NCBI GenBank assembly: GCA_035378845.1
Contig: DAOSUP010000019.1
Location: 1-26,975 of the forward strand
DNA length: 26,975 bases
Source of the DNA: JAKOUL01 sp035378845
GTDB taxonomy: Bacteria > Dictyoglomota > Dictyoglomia > Dictyoglomales > Dictyoglomaceae
Direction: 5' to 3'
Part shown: one piece after another, positions 14,809 to 23,748 of the stretch
How the letters are laid out: each line of letters begins with the position of its first letter
How positions within the stretch are numbered: position 1 is the stretch's first letter
Notes under the pieces: generated by a model
Told to the model about the DNA's origin: nothing
What the model saw: the letters and a program-made list of their open reading frames with translations, nothing else
Databases searched by the model: none
Program-made: the position numbers and the translations under genes

Positions 14809-16076
14809 AACTTCTCTAATCTTTCTTTTATTATTTTTTCTCTCCCTTGCTCTGTAGGATTATAGAATATCTCCATTATACCTTCAGGTAAATATTTTTG
14901 GGATATAAAATGCTCAGGGAAATTATGAGGATAACGATAATTTGGAGAATCACCTCTTAAATATTCTGGAATAGGTGAAACCCCATAGTCTTGAATGTAC
15001 TTCATAACCTTCTCAATACTTAATACAACACTGTTACTCTTTGGAGCTGTTGCAAGATAAATAGTAGCTTCTGCTAACGGGATCCTTGCTTCAGGCATCC
15101 CTACTACTTCTACAGCATAATAAGCTGCTTGAGCAATTATTAGTGCAAAGGGATCTGCCATACCTATATCTTCTGCTGCATGAATCATCAATCTCCTCGC
15201 AATAAACCTTGGATCTTCCCCAGCAAGAATCATCTTAGCAAGATAATATAAGGCTGCATCTGGATCTGAACCTCTTATACTCTTTATAAATGCTGAAATA
15301 GTATGATAATGCTCGTCTCCTTTTTGATCGTATCTAAATATCCTTTTACCTACAACTTCTTTTACTGTAGAAAGGTCTATTGTAATTTTCCCTTTGTTGT
15401 CAGGAGTTGCTACAAAAGATGCAAGTTCTAAAGTATTCAAGGCTATTCTTGCATCACCATTAGCAAATCTTACGATTTCATCTTCTGCTTCTTGAGTAAT
15501 ATCTATATACAATTTACCAAAACCTCTCTCTTTATCTATAAGAGCTTTCTTAATAAGCTTTCTTATATCATCAGAAGAAAGAGGTTTTAACTCTACAATT
15601 CTACATCGGGAAAGTAACGTAGTATTAATAGTAAATAATGGATTCTCGGTAGTAGCTCCAATAAGTATAACAATTGCTTTTTCTACAAAGGGGAGTAAAA
15701 CATCTTGTTGCAACTTATTAAAGTGATGAATTTCATCTAAAAATAAAACTGTTCTTTTTTTGTAGAGTTCTATATTTCTTTGAGCTCTTTGAAGTGCTTC
15801 TTTAAGTTCTGAAGTCCCCACTATAGCAGCATTTAATTCAATAAAATCTGCATTTATAGCCTTTGCAAGTAATATAGATAAAGTAGTCTTTCCAGAACCA
15901 GGAGGACCATAGATAATAAGAGATGGAAGATATCCTTTTTGAATTGCCTTTCTCAAAAAAGAATCTTCTCCTATAATCTCCTCTCCTCCTACAAATTCAT
16001 CAAAATTTTGAGGTCTCATTCTATAGGAGAGGGGATAAAAATCATCATCTTTAAATAATTTTTCTTGTTTATCCAT
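14784..16076 (-). CDS. rarA: Replication-associated recombination ATPase RarA/MgsA
   Basis: RarA is an AAA+ clamp-loader-like ATPase acting at stalled replication forks. The 430 residues show Walker A GPPGSGKT (57-64), Walker B LFLDEIHHF (111-119), sensor 1 ATTEN (141-145) and an arginine finger in SRCR (156-159). The C-terminal tetramerisation region contains RGSDPDAALYYLAKMI and the conserved PNYRYPHNFP. The opening FYPLSYRMRPQNFDEFVG is typical. The clear homology to RarA rather than RuvB rests on this C-terminal part. It starts 5 bp after the nuclease-like gene and shares a transcript with holB. Confidence 0.95.
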   Translation of the reverse strand: MDKQEKLFKDDDFYPLSYRMRPQNFDEFVGGEEIIGEDSFLRKAIQKGYLPSLIIYGPPGSGKTTLSILLAKAINADFIELNAAIVGTSELKEALQRAQRNIELYKKRTVLFLDEIHHFNKLQQDVLLPFVEKAIVILIGATTENPLFTINTTLLSRCRIVELKPLSSDDIRKLIKKALIDKERGFGKLYIDITQEAEDEIVRFANGDARIALNTLELASFVATPDNKGKITIDLSTVKEVVGKRIFRYDQKGDEHYHTISAFIKSIRGSDPDAALYYLAKMILAGEDPRFIARRLMIHAAEDIGMADPFALIIAQAAYYAVEVVGMPEARIPLAEATIYLATAPKSNSVVLSIEKVMKYIQDYGVSPIPEYLRGDSPNYRYPHNFPEHFISQKYLPEGIMEIFYNPTEQGREKIIKERLEKLWGERYKK

Positions 16077-16081
16077 AATAT

Positions 16082-16864
16082 TTAATTACCATTATCCAAA
16101 AAATTACGGAAGATAATCTGGAAATTTCTTACTAAATCTCCTTTACTTTGCATTATAAAGAGAGTGTTATTTAAAGAATATATGCCTTCTTTCAGTTTCT
16201 CAACTTTTAGCTCTTCCTCAAAAGAAAATCTCTTTGAAAAAAGAGAAGAAATATTATCTATAATATTTCTTTCAACTTTAAGAGTAGTATCAATAAAAAA
16301 TATGGTAATCTTAGGCTTCAAAACTTCTCTTCTCCTAAGAAACTCCCAAAGATCCCTTAATCTTACATTGTTAGGAGGACTCGTCTTACATTCAATATAC
16401 ATAAAATTTCCTTCTAAAAGTCCAAGAATATCAAAATCTCCTCCACCTTTTACCTCTTTAAGTTTTATTCCCCACATAACTGGTATTAAAAACTCTCTTT
16501 TTAGAAGCTCTGCTATAAACCACTCTAATGTTTCACCAAAATTATCTATAAAAGGGTAATTAAAAAAATAAATTCCATCTTTACAGCTAATAATGTCACA
16601 CTTTAATAAAAAATCCCAAAATTCTTCTATCTCTTTCCATTTCCATTTGGTAAGAAGAAGATTAAGATCTATTTTCTCTTCATTTTTTACTTGTAAAATA
16701 TCGCTTAAAAGGCGCCTAAACCTATAATGAAAGAGTTTCTGATAATAATCTTCAAAAAAAATATCTTCTTTTGGAAATATCACTCTTTCTATAGGAGAAG
16801 ACTCCATAACTAAATACCCTCTTCTCCAAAGAGAAATTTTTACTTCATCTTCAATATTTGACAT
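16082..16864 (-). CDS. Unassigned protein with a PD-(D/E)XK nuclease-like core
   Basis: I do not recognise this 260-residue protein as a named family. Residues 60-105 look like a small winged helix (helices ending in GIYFFNYPF). From 110 the order is helix GETLEWFIAELL (E111), GGGDFDILGLL with D143 and D145, and YIECKT with E158 and K160, then KITIFFID. This is the helix-D-(X)n-ExK pattern of the restriction-endonuclease-like fold, as in DUF1887/Card1-like and other nuclease families, so metal-dependent nucleic-acid cleavage is plausible but unproven. No signal peptide or membrane segment is seen. It lies 7 bp after ricT and 5 bp before rarA, so it is surely co-transcribed with replication genes, suggesting DNA repair or fork processing. 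Confidence 0.8.
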   Translation of the reverse strand: MSNIEDEVKISLWRRGYLVMESSPIERVIFPKEDIFFEDYYQKLFHYRFRRLLSDILQVKNEEKIDLNLLLTKWKWKEIEEFWDFLLKCDIISCKDGIYFFNYPFIDNFGETLEWFIAELLKREFLIPVMWGIKLKEVKGGGDFDILGLLEGNFMYIECKTSPPNNVRLRDLWEFLRRREVLKPKITIFFIDTTLKVERNIIDNISSLFSKRFSFEEELKVEKLKEGIYSLNNTLFIMQSKGDLVRNFQIIFRNFLDNGN

Positions 16865-16871
16865 ATTCTAC

Positions 16872-17756
16872 TTACTGGTCTTCTCCTAACATCTTCAAAA
16901 TTTTGTCTAATAACTTATCTTTGTCTTTCTCCTCCTTTGAGTAAACCTTTACAATTTCATCAGGAGATATTAGCTCTCTTCTCTCTTCTTCAAATTCCAC
17001 TATAACCTTACCCAAAGGAACATGGTGATCTACCACTACACCTTTTCCCTGCTTTGTTTCCACTATACTACCCTTAGGAGGCAATTCAGCTTTTATGCTC
17101 TGGTATGTTTCATATTCATAGGAAAGACAACACATAAGTCTTCCACATATACCTGAAATTTTTAATGGATTTAAAACCAAAGACTGTTCCTTAGCCATTT
17201 TAACAGATATGGACTCAAACTCTTGTAAAAAAAGGTGGCAACAAGCTTCTCTGCCACATATACCAAGTCCTCCTAAGTACTTTACTTCGTCTCTAATTCC
17301 TATCTGATGCAATTCAATTCTTGTCTTATATTGAGCAGCAAGCTCCTTAACTAACTCCCTGAAGTCAACTCTATTTTCAGAGGAAAAATGAATAGTTATC
17401 TTGCTATAATCAAAATTTATCTCACAAACAAGCATCTTCATATTTAACCCTAAAGCATCTGCCTTCTGTTGAGCAAATGACAAAATTTCTTTCTCTTTTT
17501 CCCTATATTCTTTTATTTTTTCTAAATCTTCTTCGGTAGCCTTTCTCAAAATAGGTTTTAGAGGTGAAAGAGGCTTAAAATCCTCAGAGGGTAAAAAGGA
17601 GGAAATAGCAACTTTACCAGCCTCTGTTCCCTGAACAGTCTTTACAATAACCCAGTCTCCTACATTTAAATTTGGATCTTCTGTGGAAAAGAGATATATT
17701 TTAAGACTTCTAAGCCTTATACCTACTACATATCCTTTATTAGATTCTTCCATCAT
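16872..17756 (-). CDS. ricT: PSP1-domain protein RicT (YaaT)
   Basis: RicT belongs to the Bacillus Ric complex (YlbF-YmcA-YaaT), which carries iron-sulfur clusters and directs RNase Y processing. The 294 residues include a PSP1 domain (about 60-210). The conserved cysteines are C167, C172, C173 (CGREACC) and C204, C209, C210 (CGRLMCC), the cluster-ligand positions of the family. A C-terminal part with a KOW-like beta segment and a charged tail follows. The ATG at 17754-17756 overlaps the holB stop by 3 bp. The order tmk-darA-holB-ricT is as in Bacillus without yaaR. The ylbF and ymcA homologues are not in the window, so a Ric role here is inferred. Confidence 0.92.
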   Translation of the reverse strand: MMEESNKGYVVGIRLRSLKIYLFSTEDPNLNVGDWVIVKTVQGTEAGKVAISSFLPSEDFKPLSPLKPILRKATEEDLEKIKEYREKEKEILSFAQQKADALGLNMKMLVCEINFDYSKITIHFSSENRVDFRELVKELAAQYKTRIELHQIGIRDEVKYLGGLGICGREACCHLFLQEFESISVKMAKEQSLVLNPLKISGICGRLMCCLSYEYETYQSIKAELPPKGSIVETKQGKGVVVDHHVPLGKVIVEFEEERRELISPDEIVKVYSKEEKDKDKLLDKILKMLGEDQ

Positions 17757-18733
17757 GATCCCACCCCTACTCTTAAAAAAAGTGTTTCTAAAGTCAGTAA
17801 CAGATTAGCATTATTTCTAATACCCTTTATAGTATCTTGAGTTAATCTAAAAAATTCTCTTAAATCTTTTAGCGAATACTCCTGAGACTTTCTAATAATC
17901 TCAGGAAGAAAATCTTTTTGAGTTATGAGTCTATCATCTTTTGTAAGTTTCCAAAAGAACAGATCTCTCCACCAAAAAAGTACAAGCTCTAAATAAGAAG
18001 TAATTTTCTCTTCGTCTTTTTCTTCAGCTAAGAAATCGGCTATATCAAAAGGAGAATAAGCTCTTTCTTTTTTTAACAATGTAAGATATTTGAAAAGCTC
18101 CAATCTTCTCCTCCAATTATCTTCTTCGTTCCAAAAAATAGCTTTTCCTACACTTCCTTGTGCCAAGGTTACTAATATTTCAAATCTCTCCTCTAAGACT
18201 TTATCCTTAATAATACTCTCAATTTCTATTTCATTCAAATAACTGAAACTTACAATTTGGCTTCTTGAGATTATAGTGGGAAGTAGTAACTCGGGATGAC
18301 AAGCAATAAGGATAAAGATGGTAAACTGAGGAGGCTCTTCAAGGATTTTTAATAAAGCATTAGCACTTTCAGTTCTCAACTGATGAGCATCATCTAAAAT
18401 AAACACCTTCCATTTACTAATATAGGGTTTAAGATAGGCTTCTCTTGTTATTTCTCTTATCTGCTGGATTTTATACCATGTACCTTCAGGTTTTAGATAA
18501 AAGACATCTGGATGATTTAACTCTTTTATATTTCTGCAAACCTCACAAACTCCACATCCTTCTAAGGGTTCCACCTTGCAGTTTAGAGCTTGCACCAAGG
18601 ATATAGCCGTAAGTTTTTTCCCCACTCCTTCAGGACCTACAAAAAGGTAGGTCTGGGCAACTTTTTCTTCTCTTAAAGCCTTCCTAAGTATCTCTGTTGC
18701 CTGCTTCTGTCCTAATACTTCTTTAAAAGCCAT
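17753..18733 (-). CDS. holB: DNA polymerase III delta' subunit
   Basis: Delta' is the stator subunit of the clamp loader. The 326 residues have a P-loop GPEGVGKK (33-40) whose usual final Thr/Ser is Lys; Bacillus HolB also reads GKK, so this is the normal degenerate site and not a defect. A zinc module follows with C52, C60, C63 and C66. The DnaX/HolB motif ANALLKILEEPP and SRSQ near 225-235 are clear. It starts 3 bp after darA. The lack of a long C-terminal extension argues against DnaX. Confidence 0.93.
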   Translation of the reverse strand: MAFKEVLGQKQATEILRKALREEKVAQTYLFVGPEGVGKKLTAISLVQALNCKVEPLEGCGVCEVCRNIKELNHPDVFYLKPEGTWYKIQQIREITREAYLKPYISKWKVFILDDAHQLRTESANALLKILEEPPQFTIFILIACHPELLLPTIISRSQIVSFSYLNEIEIESIIKDKVLEERFEILVTLAQGSVGKAIFWNEEDNWRRRLELFKYLTLLKKERAYSPFDIADFLAEEKDEEKITSYLELVLFWWRDLFFWKLTKDDRLITQKDFLPEIIRKSQEYSLKDLREFFRLTQDTIKGIRNNANLLLTLETLFLRVGVGS

Positions 18734-18736
18734 AAA

Positions 18737-19063
18737 TTATATTTTCTCAAAATAACTTACATCTACAGCAAAAACTACTGCTCCACCTACTTTAATTTTT
18801 ATAGGCATAGGTACCGTTCTCAAAAGTTCTACTGATGGAAGAGGAGGAATAATTAATTTTTCTCTTTCTCTACAGTTTTCTCTAAAAATGGAAATTACAT
18901 CTTCAAATCTTTCATCTTCTACTACTGTCAAGACAGTTACACTTCCCTCCTCCAAAAAGCCACCTTTTGTTTTGAAATAGGTAAGAGGAAAATTTCTCTC
19001 TATAAAAATCTCCCGTACCTTCTTCCAGTCCTCCTCTTGGATCACCGCAAAAATCAGCTTCAT
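18737..19063 (-). CDS. darA: Cyclic-di-AMP receptor, PII-like (DarA/YaaQ)
   Basis: This 108-residue protein aligns by eye with B. subtilis DarA throughout: MKLIFAVIQEEDW, the ligand loop KTKGGFLEEGSVTVL, and GGAVVFAVDVSYFEKI at the end. DarA trimers bind cyclic-di-AMP through a PII-like fold; the downstream target is unknown even in Bacillus. It overlaps the tmk stop by 4 bp (ATGA), the Bacillus tmk-yaaQ order. A c-di-AMP phosphodiesterase of the PgpH type is encoded about 6 kb away. Confidence 0.93.
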   Translation of the reverse strand: MKLIFAVIQEEDWKKVREIFIERNFPLTYFKTKGGFLEEGSVTVLTVVEDERFEDVISIFRENCREREKLIIPPLPSVELLRTVPMPIKIKVGGAVVFAVDVSYFEKI

Positions 19064-19683
19064 ACTTCTCTTTTCACCTCTTTAATTTTCTTCTCCACAA
19101 AAAAGGCAACTTTCTCAAAGATCTCTTTCTTTGGGGCATCTCCAGAGATAATTATAAATCTTTCTTTATTTTCTTCTGCAAGGGTTAAGTAACCCTTCCT
19201 GACTTTATAATAGAATTCTAAGCTCTCTCTTTCTATTCTATCAAATTCTTTTTTTCTTCTCAAAGATACCTCAGGAGCAACATCTATTAAAAAAGTTATA
19301 TCGGGGACTAATCCTAAGGTAGCTATCTTATTAAAATTTTCAAGCATATCAATGGGAAGCTCTCTACCATAGCCCTGGTATGCTATAGTAGAATCAGCAT
19401 ATCTTTCACAGATAACAAAAATTCCATTTTGAATTTTTTCTTTTATATTTTGAGAGTTCTCTACTCGTGAAACAAGATACAGAAAAACCTCTGACCAGGG
19501 GTTAAGCGTATAATTTGGATCTAAAAGAATCTCCCTTACTCTTTCTCCTACCTCTGTGCCGCCAGGCTCCCTGGTCAAATATATGGTGTAATCCTTATTT
19601 TTAAGAAACTCTTTAAGTAAATGAGCTTGAGTAGTTTTTCCACAGCCATCTAACCCTTCAAAAGTGATAAATAATCCTTTCAT
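19060..19683 (-). CDS. tmk: Thymidylate kinase
   Basis: Tmk converts dTMP to dTDP. The 207 residues include P-loop FEGLDGCGKTTQ, LTREPGGTEVGERVREILL, and the DR(Y/H)-type motif ERYADSTIAYQGYGR. AAGGG lies about 8 nt before the ATG. It follows the R3H-ATPase gene by 10 bp and overlaps darA. Together with thyX and tdk in the same window it accounts for the supply of dTDP. Confidence 0.96.
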   Translation of the reverse strand: MKGLFITFEGLDGCGKTTQAHLLKEFLKNKDYTIYLTREPGGTEVGERVREILLDPNYTLNPWSEVFLYLVSRVENSQNIKEKIQNGIFVICERYADSTIAYQGYGRELPIDMLENFNKIATLGLVPDITFLIDVAPEVSLRRKKEFDRIERESLEFYYKVRKGYLTLAEENKERFIIISGDAPKKEIFEKVAFFVEKKIKEVKREV

Positions 19684-19693
19684 TAAAAAACCC

Positions 19694-21223
19694 TTAGGTG
19701 GGAAAAATTTTTACCTTTCTTGAAGGCTCTACACCTACACTCTCGGAATGCAGACCATATTGCTGTATAAGTTGATGTTGAAGTCTTCTGATATAAGCAG
19801 GTTGAGGAGAAAGTTCATAGGGCTCTTCATGAGTTAAAACATATTCTATACCCTCTTGTGCTTCTCGTAAGGCTTCTTCTTCACCATCATTATTTCTTTC
19901 ATTTATAAGCTTCAGATTAAATTGCTCTGCTAAGAACCTTTCAATTTGGGTTACAGTATTACTTCTCAATATAGCAACGGTAATACCTCTTTTTTCAGCT
20001 TCTTTTAAAAGATCTTTTGCCCTTTTTTGATGAGCTTTTAAAATTAAAAGACAATTTGATTCAGAGATATTTTTAACCACAAAAGCAGGAACACCTAAAT
20101 TTTTTATTGCCTTTTCTAATCTATTTCTACTTATTCCATAGGGAAATACCCTAAGTATATCTGCCTTTTTTTCTGATTTTACAAAAGCGTTCTTTTCTTC
20201 ATCAGAGGTGAGCTCCACCGAAGAAAGTTCAACTTTTTTAACTTCTCCTTCTGGCGTTCTCACTCTGATTTCAGGTTTTACTATATATCCACGAAGAAGT
20301 GCATCTACAGTTTTTGCTACATCATGGTGTATAGCAAGTCTATCTCTCCCTTGGATTTCAATAACCACTTGAAAAGTAGGTGGAGCTTTCCTTTCAAGCA
20401 CTGTTTTTTGGGTTCCTCTCCTCTTTGCCTCTTCATCACTTAACGTTACCACTTGAATTCCTCCTACCAGATCCGAAAGGGTAGGATTTAAAAGTAAATT
20501 TTCAAGAGTGATTCCATGGGCAGTACCTATAAGCTGTACTCCTCTTTCGGCTATAGTTCTTGCTGCCTTTGCTTCAAGTTCGGTGCCTATCTCATCAATC
20601 ACTATAACCTCAGGCATATGGTTTTCTACTGCTTCAATCATAACATCATGTTGCTTTAAAGGATCAGAAACCTGCATTCTACGAGCTCTACCTATCGCAG
20701 GATGTGGGATATCTCCATCTCCTCCTATTTCATTTGAAGTATCTATAATAATAGCTCTTTTACCTAAATCATCTGCAAAAACTCTTGCAGTTTCTCTTAA
20801 AAGGGTAGTCTTACCTACACCAGGTTTTCCTAAAAGAAGAATATTTTTACCTGTTTCAATTACATCCCGAATTATATCTACAGTCCCTAAAACAGCTCTT
20901 CCCACTCTACAAGTGAGTCCTATAATCCTACCATGTCTGTTTTCAATAGCTGAAATTCTATGAAGGGTTCTTTCTATACCTGCTCTCTTATCCCCACTAA
21001 ACTCTCCTACTTGAGAGATTACATAATTTAAATCTTCTTCTGTGGTAATTCTATTTTCAAATATAATTGTTTTTTTGTAAAATCTGGCTTCTACTTCCCT
21101 TCCAAGATCAAGTACTACTTCTATAAGATCTTTAATATCAGGATCCTTCTCCAATCTTTCTTTTATATCTGGAGGAAAGATAGCTAAAAATTTATCTAAA
21201 TCATCAACTATCTGCTGAACCAA
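19694..21223 (-). CDS. Ycf45/SpoIIIAA-like ATPase with C-terminal R3H domain
   Basis: This 509-residue protein has an ATPase core related to SpoIIIAA and cyanobacterial/plastid Ycf45. Walker A is GKPGVGKT (132-139), Walker B VIVIDE (206-211), and the segment DTSNEIGGDGDIPHPAIGRARRM is characteristic. The core is preceded by a helical region (1-110). The C-terminal stretch ends with an R3H domain (about 450-509, RRLQHQLIQQYGL and final SRKVKIFP), which binds single-stranded nucleic acid in other proteins. The role is not established. The start is TTG at 21221-21223, with GAGGT about 10 nt upstream; no ATG fits. It lies between degV and tmk. The family's hexameric ATPase relatives suggest a nucleic-acid motor. 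Confidence 0.9.
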   Translation of the reverse strand: MVQQIVDDLDKFLAIFPPDIKERLEKDPDIKDLIEVVLDLGREVEARFYKKTIIFENRITTEEDLNYVISQVGEFSGDKRAGIERTLHRISAIENRHGRIIGLTCRVGRAVLGTVDIIRDVIETGKNILLLGKPGVGKTTLLRETARVFADDLGKRAIIIDTSNEIGGDGDIPHPAIGRARRMQVSDPLKQHDVMIEAVENHMPEVIVIDEIGTELEAKAARTIAERGVQLIGTAHGITLENLLLNPTLSDLVGGIQVVTLSDEEAKRRGTQKTVLERKAPPTFQVVIEIQGRDRLAIHHDVAKTVDALLRGYIVKPEIRVRTPEGEVKKVELSSVELTSDEEKNAFVKSEKKADILRVFPYGISRNRLEKAIKNLGVPAFVVKNISESNCLLILKAHQKRAKDLLKEAEKRGITVAILRSNTVTQIERFLAEQFNLKLINERNNDGEEEALREAQEGIEYVLTHEEPYELSPQPAYIRRLQHQLIQQYGLHSESVGVEPSRKVKIFPT

Positions 21224-21229
21224 GCCTTT

Positions 21230-22087
21230 TTATACCTCTCCCTCTTCAAAAGCTATTACACCCCAAGATCCAGGTCCTAAATGAGAAAGAATTGTACAGC
21301 TAAAAGGACCCATATAGAAGTCAGTAACTTTAAATTCTCTTTTTATCTCTTCTGCAACATCTTTTACCTCGTAAAAATTATCCGAATAAGCAATTGCAAT
21401 CTTTACAGGACGATCATCAACTTCCTCCTTTGCCAGTTCTAAAATTCTTGCTTTAGCCTTTTGCTTTGTCCTAACCCTCTCTACAGGTTCAATAACACCA
21501 TCTCTTAGTTCAAGAATAGGTTTTATCTGTAAAACGCTTCCCATCCAAGCCTGAGCAGCTCCAATTCTGCCTCCTCTATAAAGGTATTCCAATGTTTCAA
21601 CAGTAAACCTTATTACAGAGTTTGAAACAAGCCTATCTATCAACTTATAAATCTCTTCTATATTAGCTCCTTTCTCAATAGCTTTCGCCATCTCAATAAC
21701 CAATACTCCAAGAGCAAGTTCTACAATCTTTGAATCAATAATATATATCTTATCTTTAAAAGGAAGAAGATCCCTGGCAGCATTTGCAGAAACTATAGTT
21801 CCACTTAACTTTGAAGAGATATGAATTGAAATAATGCCATCAATATCAGGATATTTATCAAAGATATTTGAATAAGTCTGATAAAACTCTTCAACCGAGG
21901 GTTGAGATGTCTTTGGAAAAATATCACCTTCTCTCACTTTTTTGAAAAATAGTTCTGGCGTAATGTCTATACCATCTCTAAACACTTCATCTCCAAAAGC
22001 AATTTTTAATGGTATTACAGAGATATCATACTTCTCAACATACTCTTTTGAAAGAGCGGCAGTACTATCTGTAACAATTTTAAACAT
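21230..22087 (-). CDS. DegV family (FakB-like) fatty-acid-binding protein
   Basis: This 285-residue protein has the DegV start FKIVTDSTAALSKEYVEKYDISVIPL. Also present are FPKTSQPS, which holds a ligand-site Ser/Thr, IHISSKLSGT and GRIGAAQAWMGS. In Firmicutes such proteins (FakB) carry fatty acids for phosphorylation by FakA; a fakA homologue is not in the window, so the pathway link is inferred. AGGGAGGGGG stands before the ATG, a strong ribosome site. It lies 27 bp after rplY. Confidence 0.93.
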   Translation of the reverse strand: MFKIVTDSTAALSKEYVEKYDISVIPLKIAFGDEVFRDGIDITPELFFKKVREGDIFPKTSQPSVEEFYQTYSNIFDKYPDIDGIISIHISSKLSGTIVSANAARDLLPFKDKIYIIDSKIVELALGVLVIEMAKAIEKGANIEEIYKLIDRLVSNSVIRFTVETLEYLYRGGRIGAAQAWMGSVLQIKPILELRDGVIEPVERVRTKQKAKARILELAKEEVDDRPVKIAIAYSDNFYEVKDVAEEIKREFKVTDFYMGPFSCTILSHLGPGSWGVIAFEEGEV

Positions 22088-22114
22088 ACAAAAACCCCCT
22101 CCCTAAAAATAATT

Positions 22115-22762
22115 TTATATTGCTTGAGACTCTCTGTCCTCAGTGGTTGTAACCTCTGGAGCTTCAGTAATTTCCACTTCTTCTGTATATCTTTGAGGAG
22201 TCACAATAGAAACTACCACCTCATCAAGAGGAGTTAAAACTTTTATATTATCTGGAAAATTTAATTCACCTACATTTATAGAATTACCAATTTCAAGATT
22301 AGAAATATCCACCTCAATGTGAGGTGGTACATCCAAAGGCAAAGCTCTAATTAAAATCTCTTGCGTGCCATGCTGAAGAATTCCTCCTTGCTTTATTCCT
22401 TTTGCCTCTCCCTTAAGAACTATAGGAATATACACATCTACAACTTCGTCCAGTTTTACCGAGTGAAAGTCTATATGAATAGGTTCATCAGTAATTGGAT
22501 CAAATTGTATATCTTGAATAAGAGCATTCTCAGTAATGGTTTCATTTCCATTTTCAATAATAAGTTTTAATACATGTTGTTCCTCAGAATGTCCTTTTCG
22601 GATAAGATTCCAAAATCTCTTTTTTTCTACTACTACGTGAATATTCTCATTTAAATGGATCCCATAAATAACCCCAGGTATTAATTCTTGTCTTCTATAT
22701 TTCTTTGCAGATTCTTTCCCAAATTTTTCTCTTTTTTTCACCTTTATCTCAACAATATCCAT
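22115..22762 (-). CDS. rplY: 50S ribosomal protein bL25, long CTC form
   Basis: This 215-residue bL25 is of the general-stress CTC type, with the RNA-binding beta-barrel domain (about 1-95, KKYRRQELIPGVIYG) that binds 5S rRNA, followed by a second beta domain (about 100-190) and an acidic tail. AAGGAGG precedes the ATG. The order glmU-prs-rplY is the Bacillus gcaD-prs-ctc order. The 5S rRNA that it binds is encoded at the right end of this window. Confidence 0.95.
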   Translation of the reverse strand: MDIVEIKVKKREKFGKESAKKYRRQELIPGVIYGIHLNENIHVVVEKKRFWNLIRKGHSEEQHVLKLIIENGNETITENALIQDIQFDPITDEPIHIDFHSVKLDEVVDVYIPIVLKGEAKGIKQGGILQHGTQEILIRALPLDVPPHIEVDISNLEIGNSINVGELNFPDNIKVLTPLDEVVVSIVTPQRYTEEVEITEAPEVTTTEDRESQAI

Positions 22763-22793
22763 CTTTCTCTACCTCCTTATTGTTTTTTTAAAC

Positions 22794-23735
22794 TTAGTCA
22801 AATAATGAACTTAGAGAATCTTTATTTGAGATTCTCTTTATAGCTTCTCCTAAAAGGTTACCTATAGATATTATAGTAAGCTTTGGAACTCTTTTCTCTA
22901 AAGAAATAGGAATTGTATTTGTTACCACAAGCTCTTTTATCTCTGACTCTTCTAATCTTTTGTAAGAATCATTAGTAAGAATACCATGGGTTATTGCAGC
23001 ATATATATCCCTTGCCCCTTTCACTCTTAAAACTCTTGCTGCTGAAAAAAGAGTATTCCCAGTAGTAATAATATCATCACATACTATCACATCTTTTCCT
23101 TCCACTTCTCCAATAATTTCTTCCACTTCTGCCACTTCGGGAGCTGGTCTCCTCTTATATATTATAGCAAGAGGAGCATGTAGTCTCTCAGCTAAAGCCC
23201 TCGCTCTTGTCACACCCCCAATATCAGGTGAGACAACCACGGGATTTTTTAAATTTTTATCTTGAAAGTATCTTGCAAACAGGGGAAGTGCCGTAAGATT
23301 ATCTACAGGGATATCAAAAAAGCCTTGAATCTGTCCCGCATGAAGATCCATAGTAACTATTCGTGAAGCTCCTGCAACTATTAATATATTAGCTACTAAT
23401 TTTGCAGTAATAGGTTCCCGAGATTTGGTTTTCCTATCCTGCCTTGCATAAGCATAATAAGGTATTACAGCGGTTACTTCATCAGCTGAAGCCCTTTTTA
23501 AGGCATCTATTATTACAAGAAGCTCCATAAAATACTCATTTACTTTACTCCCCAGAGACTGAATAACATAAACTTCAGCGCCTCTTACACTTTTTGCTAT
23601 TCTTGCATATATTTCTCCATCTGAAAATCGTCTTATTTCTATTTCTCCTAATTCTACATCCAAATATTTGGCGACCTCCTCAGCAAGTTCCCTATTAGAA
23701 GTACCAGTATAAAGAGCTAAACGTCTCTGTCCCAT
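22794..23735 (-). CDS. prs: Ribose-phosphate pyrophosphokinase
   Basis: Prs makes PRPP from ribose 5-phosphate and ATP for nucleotide, His and Trp synthesis. The 313 residues include the catalytic flexible-loop region YARQDRKTKSREPITAKLVA, the DLHAGQIQGFFDIPVDNL segment, VVSPDIGGVTRARALAERL and the PRPP loop VCDDIITTGNTL. This is the class I form. AAGGAG lies before the ATG. It starts 13 bp after the truncated glmU. rpiB, which supplies ribose 5-phosphate, is in the same window. Confidence 0.97.
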   Translation of the reverse strand: MGQRRLALYTGTSNRELAEEVAKYLDVELGEIEIRRFSDGEIYARIAKSVRGAEVYVIQSLGSKVNEYFMELLVIIDALKRASADEVTAVIPYYAYARQDRKTKSREPITAKLVANILIVAGASRIVTMDLHAGQIQGFFDIPVDNLTALPLFARYFQDKNLKNPVVVSPDIGGVTRARALAERLHAPLAIIYKRRPAPEVAEVEEIIGEVEGKDVIVCDDIITTGNTLFSAARVLRVKGARDIYAAITHGILTNDSYKRLEESEIKELVVTNTIPISLEKRVPKLTIISIGNLLGEAIKRISNKDSLSSLFD

Positions 23736-23748
23736 TCTTCCTACTCCT

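Noticed and set aside
17753..18733. HolB with a broken P-loop as a sign of gene decay
   Set aside because: GKK instead of GK(T/S) also occurs in Bacillus HolB; delta' subunits commonly do not need ATP binding.
20508..20963. 151-codon plus-strand frame opposite the R3H ATPase gene
   Set aside because: Antisense to the Walker A/B region of a conserved ATPase; no ribosome site or domain motif.
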